A stretch of 64,000 bases of DNA from an uncultured Bacilli bacterium (lineage in GTDB: Bacteria > Bacillota_I > Bacilli_A > RF39 > UBA660). The stretch's first letter is position 1. The number at the start of each line of letters is the position of its first letter. Positions 61,507 through 64,000 of this stretch are shown here, piece by piece. Both the position numbers and the translations under genes were made by a program. A model generated the notes under the pieces. That model did not search any database. It was given only the letters and a program-made list of their open reading frames with translations, and was not told the DNA's origin. The stretch covers positions 1-64,000 of the forward strand of contig CAJTUT010000004.1 of assembly GCA_910579455.1 (NCBI GenBank). Reading direction: 5' to 3'.

Positions 61507-62393
61507 AAAAATGTGGTTTTGTTAGTTTAGTAGGAAGACCTAATGTAGGTAAAAGCACTTTACTGAATCAATTGTTAGGAATGAAGTTAGCTATTACCTC
61601 TAATGTTAGTGGGACCACAAGAAATGTAATACAGGGAATCTACAATGATTCAGAATCCCAAATTATTTTTGTGGATACACCAGGAATTCATAAACCTACT
61701 CATAAGTTGGGGAGTATAATGAATAAAAAGGCTTATCATAATACAGAAGGTGTTGATGTTATCCTATTCTTGATTGATATAGATAGGGGATTTGGTAGAG
61801 GAGATCAGTTTGTCTTAGACAAAATAAAAGACAAGAATATTCCAGTATTTTTATTATTAAATAAAATAGATAAAATAAAAAATAAGGAAGTTCTATTAGA
61901 AAAAATTAATGAACTAAAGGAGTTATATCCCTTTAAAGAAATCATTCCAATTTCTGCTATCAAAAAGGATAATATAAATGTAGTAATAAATTGTATTAAA
62001 AGCTATTTATATGAAGGTGAAAAAATCTATAGTGAGGATGAACTTACCAATGTTTCCACTCGATTTATAATAGCAGAGATGGTAAGAGAGAAAATATTAG
62101 AATTAACAAAAGAGGAGATTCCTCATACAGTTACTTGTTATGTAGAAAATTATGAAGAGGAAGAAAAGTTAGTCCATATTCAAGTATTAGTGGTAGTAGA
62201 AAGGGACAATATCAAAAAAATTATAATTGGCAAAAATGGCTCCATGTTAAAAGAAATTGGAATAAGATCTAGAGCAGATATGGAAAGTTTTTTAGGTAAA
62301 AAGGTATATTTGGAAACCTATGTAAAAACCTTAAAAAATTGGAGAGATCAAGAGAAATATTTCCAAGAACTAGGTTTTGAGGATGATGAATAA
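61503..62393 (+). CDS. era: GTPase Era
   Basis: Era binds 16S rRNA near its 3' end during small-subunit assembly. The GTPase motifs are G1 'GRPNVGKST', G2 'SGTTRNVIQG', G3 'DTPG' and G4 'NKID'. The C-terminal KH domain has 'KKIIIGKNGSMLKEIGIRSR'. The 296-residue length is normal when counted from the ATG at 61503, which overlaps the cdd stop (ATGA). The start is the homologous position; longer in-frame extensions run back into cdd. Confidence 0.97.
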   Translation: MKKCGFVSLVGRPNVGKSTLLNQLLGMKLAITSNVSGTTRNVIQGIYNDSESQIIFVDTPGIHKPTHKLGSIMNKKAYHNTEGVDVILFLIDIDRGFGRGDQFVLDKIKDKNIPVFLLLNKIDKIKNKEVLLEKINELKELYPFKEIIPISAIKKDNINVVINCIKSYLYEGEKIYSEDELTNVSTRFIIAEMVREKILELTKEEIPHTVTCYVENYEEEEKLVHIQVLVVVERDNIKKIIIGKNGSMLKEIGIRSRADMESFLGKKVYLETYVKTLKNWRDQEKYFQELGFEDDE

Positions 62394-62434
62394 AAAAAAT
62401 GAAAAGTCACCACTATATAAATAGAGGTGATTTT

Positions 62435-62521
62435 ATGAATGATGTAGTTTGGAATTTGTTTAGAAAAACAGGAGATATTAAATACTATATATTATTAAAA
62501 AATATAAATAAAAAGAAGTGA
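62435..62521 (+). CDS. yqzL: YqzL-like small protein
   Basis: This 28-residue frame begins 'MNDVVWNLFRKTGDIKYYIL', which matches the YqzL pattern (aromatic-x-x-F-x-x-T-G-x-I-x-x-Y-L). In Bacillus yqzL lies in this same place between era and recO. AGAGGTGAT precedes the ATG, and recO begins four bases after the stop. Function is unknown. Its size puts it below normal gene-calling limits. Confidence 0.75.
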   Translation: MNDVVWNLFRKTGDIKYYILLKNINKKK

Positions 62522-62525
62522 TAAA

Positions 62526-63269
62526 GTGAAAATAGAGGAAGTAGAAGGAATCATATTAAGCGAGACCAACTATAGTGAATCGAGTAAAATTTTAAATGTT
62601 TTAACTAAAGAACATAATATAATTGGTGTGATTTCAAAGGGTTGTAGGAATATAAAAAGTAAGTTAAGAGCAGTTAGTAGAAAACTAGTTTATGGAAAAC
62701 TTCATATCTATTATAAGGAAAATGGGCTCTCCACTTTGATTAATGTGGATGTAATTAATTCTTTTCATCATGTCTTAATGGATTTAAAAATGATTTCTTA
62801 TGCTTCTTATATTGTAGATTTAGTCATACAAGTATCTAAACAAAATGAGGAGGACAATCTATTTTACCTATTAAAATCTACTCTATTAAAAATAGAGGAA
62901 GGATATAATGCACATATTTTAATGAGTATAGTAGAGATGAAACTTTTAGACTATTTAGGAGTAAAGCCTATGATAGATGGATGTAGTATTTGTGGGAGTA
63001 ATAAAAATATAGTTACCATTAATTCAAATGCGGGTGGTTATATTTGTTCCGAATGTTACACAGATGAAGGAATGGTAAGTGATAAGGCTATCCAGTTAGT
63101 TAGAATGTTTTACTATGTAGATATTGAAAAAATCACAAAGCTAAATGTAAGTAGTAAAGTTTTAAAAGAAATTAATTTATTTTTAGAAGATTATTATGAT
63201 AGATATACAGGGCTTTTTCTAAAAAGCAAAAGGTTTTTAAAAGAATTAGAGAAGATAGAACAAATATGA
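62526..63269 (+). CDS. recO: DNA repair protein RecO
   Basis: RecO anneals ssDNA and loads RecA with RecR/RecF. The 247-residue protein has the N-terminal OB fold ('EGIILSETNYSESSKILNVL', 'GVISKGCRN'), a helical middle and the zinc finger 'CSICGSNKNIVTINSNAGGY' with 'ICSEC'. The start is GTG at 62526 preceded by AAGTGATAAA. It is the last intact gene of the era block. Confidence 0.94.
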   Translation: MKIEEVEGIILSETNYSESSKILNVLTKEHNIIGVISKGCRNIKSKLRAVSRKLVYGKLHIYYKENGLSTLINVDVINSFHHVLMDLKMISYASYIVDLVIQVSKQNEEDNLFYLLKSTLLKIEEGYNAHILMSIVEMKLLDYLGVKPMIDGCSICGSNKNIVTINSNAGGYICSECYTDEGMVSDKAIQLVRMFYYVDIEKITKLNVSSKVLKEINLFLEDYYDRYTGLFLKSKRFLKELEKIEQI

Positions 63270-63817
63270 TTCTGATACTATTTCATTTTTAATGCATATA
63301 TTTTTATTAGAGATGATAATAAAATGGCTAGGAATTTTATTTACAATATAGATATACCAAAATTTACTAGTAATGTAATTCAGGAGATGAAAATATTACA
63401 TATAAAAAAGATGGAATCTTGAGAGAAACAACAGAGTATCAAGAACTTTTAAAATAAATATATGATGATTGTATAGAAGAAAAAAATAGCAGGAAATCAA
63501 CGAAGGAGTGCGATTAACTAGAAAAGGTGATAAAAATTATCAAGAAGTATTGAAAGGAGTTAGAATTACTTCCAATTAAATGAATTCTAATAATAATCTG
63601 AATGTAATAGAACAAAGAGATGCTGCTAGAGAGTATTCCTTTGCTTATGGTTCTTTATAGAAGAATTTTGTGATAAAATGGAAACCTATTCGAAAAATAA
63701 ATCTTGTCTAATTAATAGAGAGTGCATTCATATAATGGAAGAGAGTAGAAGAAAGTATTATCCATTTCTAAAAAAATATCAAACGAATGATCCATCATAA
63801 AATTGTCGTCAGCTTTC
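63270..63817 (+). other. Gap with decayed coding remnants
   Basis: Several protein-like pieces are present, for example 'MARNFIYNIDIPKFTSNVIQ' at about 63324-63385 with AT-rich flanks, and 'NRECIHIMEESRRKYYPFLK' near 63710-63775. They are in different frames and end in early stops. I consider them remains of one or two lost genes between recO and the next operon. Confidence 0.4.
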
Positions 63818-63846
63818 TTGACAGGAAACTAAAAAATTAGTATGAT
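63818..63846 (+). promoter_or_regulatory. Promoter of the T-box-controlled gene
   Basis: TTGACA (63818-63823) and TATGAT (63841-63846) are 17 bases apart. Transcription would begin near 63853. Confidence 0.75.
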
Positions 63847-63852
63847 AAACCT

Positions 63853-63990
63853 AGATAAGTTGTGATGACCAAGAGTGGAATCTTGAACAGCAGTATTAAA
63901 TAAAGAGATTCTTTTAGAATAAGTAAGGTGGAACCGCGGAGACATTTTCGTCCTTATGTTATTTCTAGAAGTTTTATTTTTTTAAGGAGG
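63853..63990 (+). ncRNA. T-box leader, probably of a glycyl-tRNA synthetase gene
   Basis: The T-box core AAGGTGGAACCGCG is at 63925-63938, followed by CGTCCTT at 63949-63955, the strand that pairs with the core region in the alternative fold. Small hairpins precede it (CAAGA/TCTTG around 63873; ATTC/GAAT around 63910). From the predicted start only about 72 bases precede the core, much less than a standard Stem I plus Stem III, and I could not assign a specifier codon. No classical terminator with AAGGACG follows; TCCTT could instead pair with AAGGA of the ribosome site. Synteny after recO suggests glyQS. Confidence 0.75.
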
Positions 63991-63995
63991 TCGTT

Positions 63996-64000
63996 ATGAA
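63996..64000 (+). CDS. Start of a truncated gene, probably glycyl-tRNA synthetase
   Basis: An ATG at 63996 follows AAGGAGG at 63984-63990 and the window ends after five bases. The identity is inferred only from the T-box and the Bacilli order recO-glyQ/glyS; no protein sequence is visible. Confidence 0.5.

Overview
The window is AT-rich DNA of a low-GC Gram-positive bacterium. TGA is used as a stop codon (for example yqeY, yqfC-type genes and yqzL), so this is the standard bacterial code and not the Mycoplasma code. LexA, TmcAL, AddAB, HelD, the CBS-type pyrophosphatase, SpoIIIAH, a GerE-type regulator, a GerM-like protein and the block rpsU-yqeY-yqfC-yqfD-(VanZ)-ybeY-dgkA-cdd-era-yqzL-recO-T box point to Bacilli. 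The abundance of Cys-rich exported repeat proteins suggests an uncultured, probably gut-associated lineage; that placement is inference.

Layout. 0.1-3.6 kb: queuosine genes queA and tgt, with a HipA-like kinase between them. 3.6-9.5 kb: lexA, divergent from a 51-residue membrane microprotein under a LexA-box promoter, then polA, mutM and pyk. 9.8-11.9 kb: a large pilin-like surface protein. 12.2-14.8 kb: tmcAL-gmk and yceD-rpmF; L32 carries a leader that looks like the Prp cleavage site of ribosomal protein L27. 14.8-16.5 kb: a graveyard of decayed genes. 16.5-17.4 kb: a surface-protein gene interrupted by one in-frame TAA. 17.9-23.3 kb: addB-addA. 23.4-30.3 kb: a membrane-anchored thioredoxin-like protein followed by a 2135-residue surface protein built of cysteine-pair modules. 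30.3-35.6 kb: an M23 peptidase and an operon for pyrophosphate and undecaprenyl-phosphate recycling. 35.8-40 kb: phosphohexomutase, HelD and two small unknown genes. 40-41.5 kb: an IS30-like transposase relic, a promoter with a nine-G spacer tract and a pilin-like gene. 41.6-47.2 kb: nfo, a DUF2624-like gene, a class B PBP, a second surface protein, rpmG and efp. 47.5-51.5 kb: an SDR/PLP-enzyme pair, a WG-repeat protein and a DUF5684-type membrane protein. 51.5-53.3 kb: a sporulation cluster (spoIIIAH, gerE, gerM). 53.9-57.2 kb: tRNA-Arg(TCT) and a bacteriocin locus with a C39-peptidase ABC exporter, an accessory membrane protein and two double-glycine peptides, each with a GxxxG motif. 57.4-64 kb: the conserved housekeeping block, ending in a T-box leader before a gene cut by the window edge.

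How it fits together. Several genes concern the cell envelope: lipid-carrier recycling (PPase, PopT/DUF368, UppP, DgkA), a PBP, an M23 peptidase and a set of exported proteins. Cysteines in those exported proteins occur in closely spaced pairs, and the only visible thiol protein sits directly upstream of the largest of them, which suggests an extracytoplasmic disulfide system. The most novel-looking items are the two-peptide bacteriocin cassette, the SOS microprotein, the L32 leader, the thioredoxin-like/giant-protein pair and the G-tract promoter class shared by surface-protein loci.
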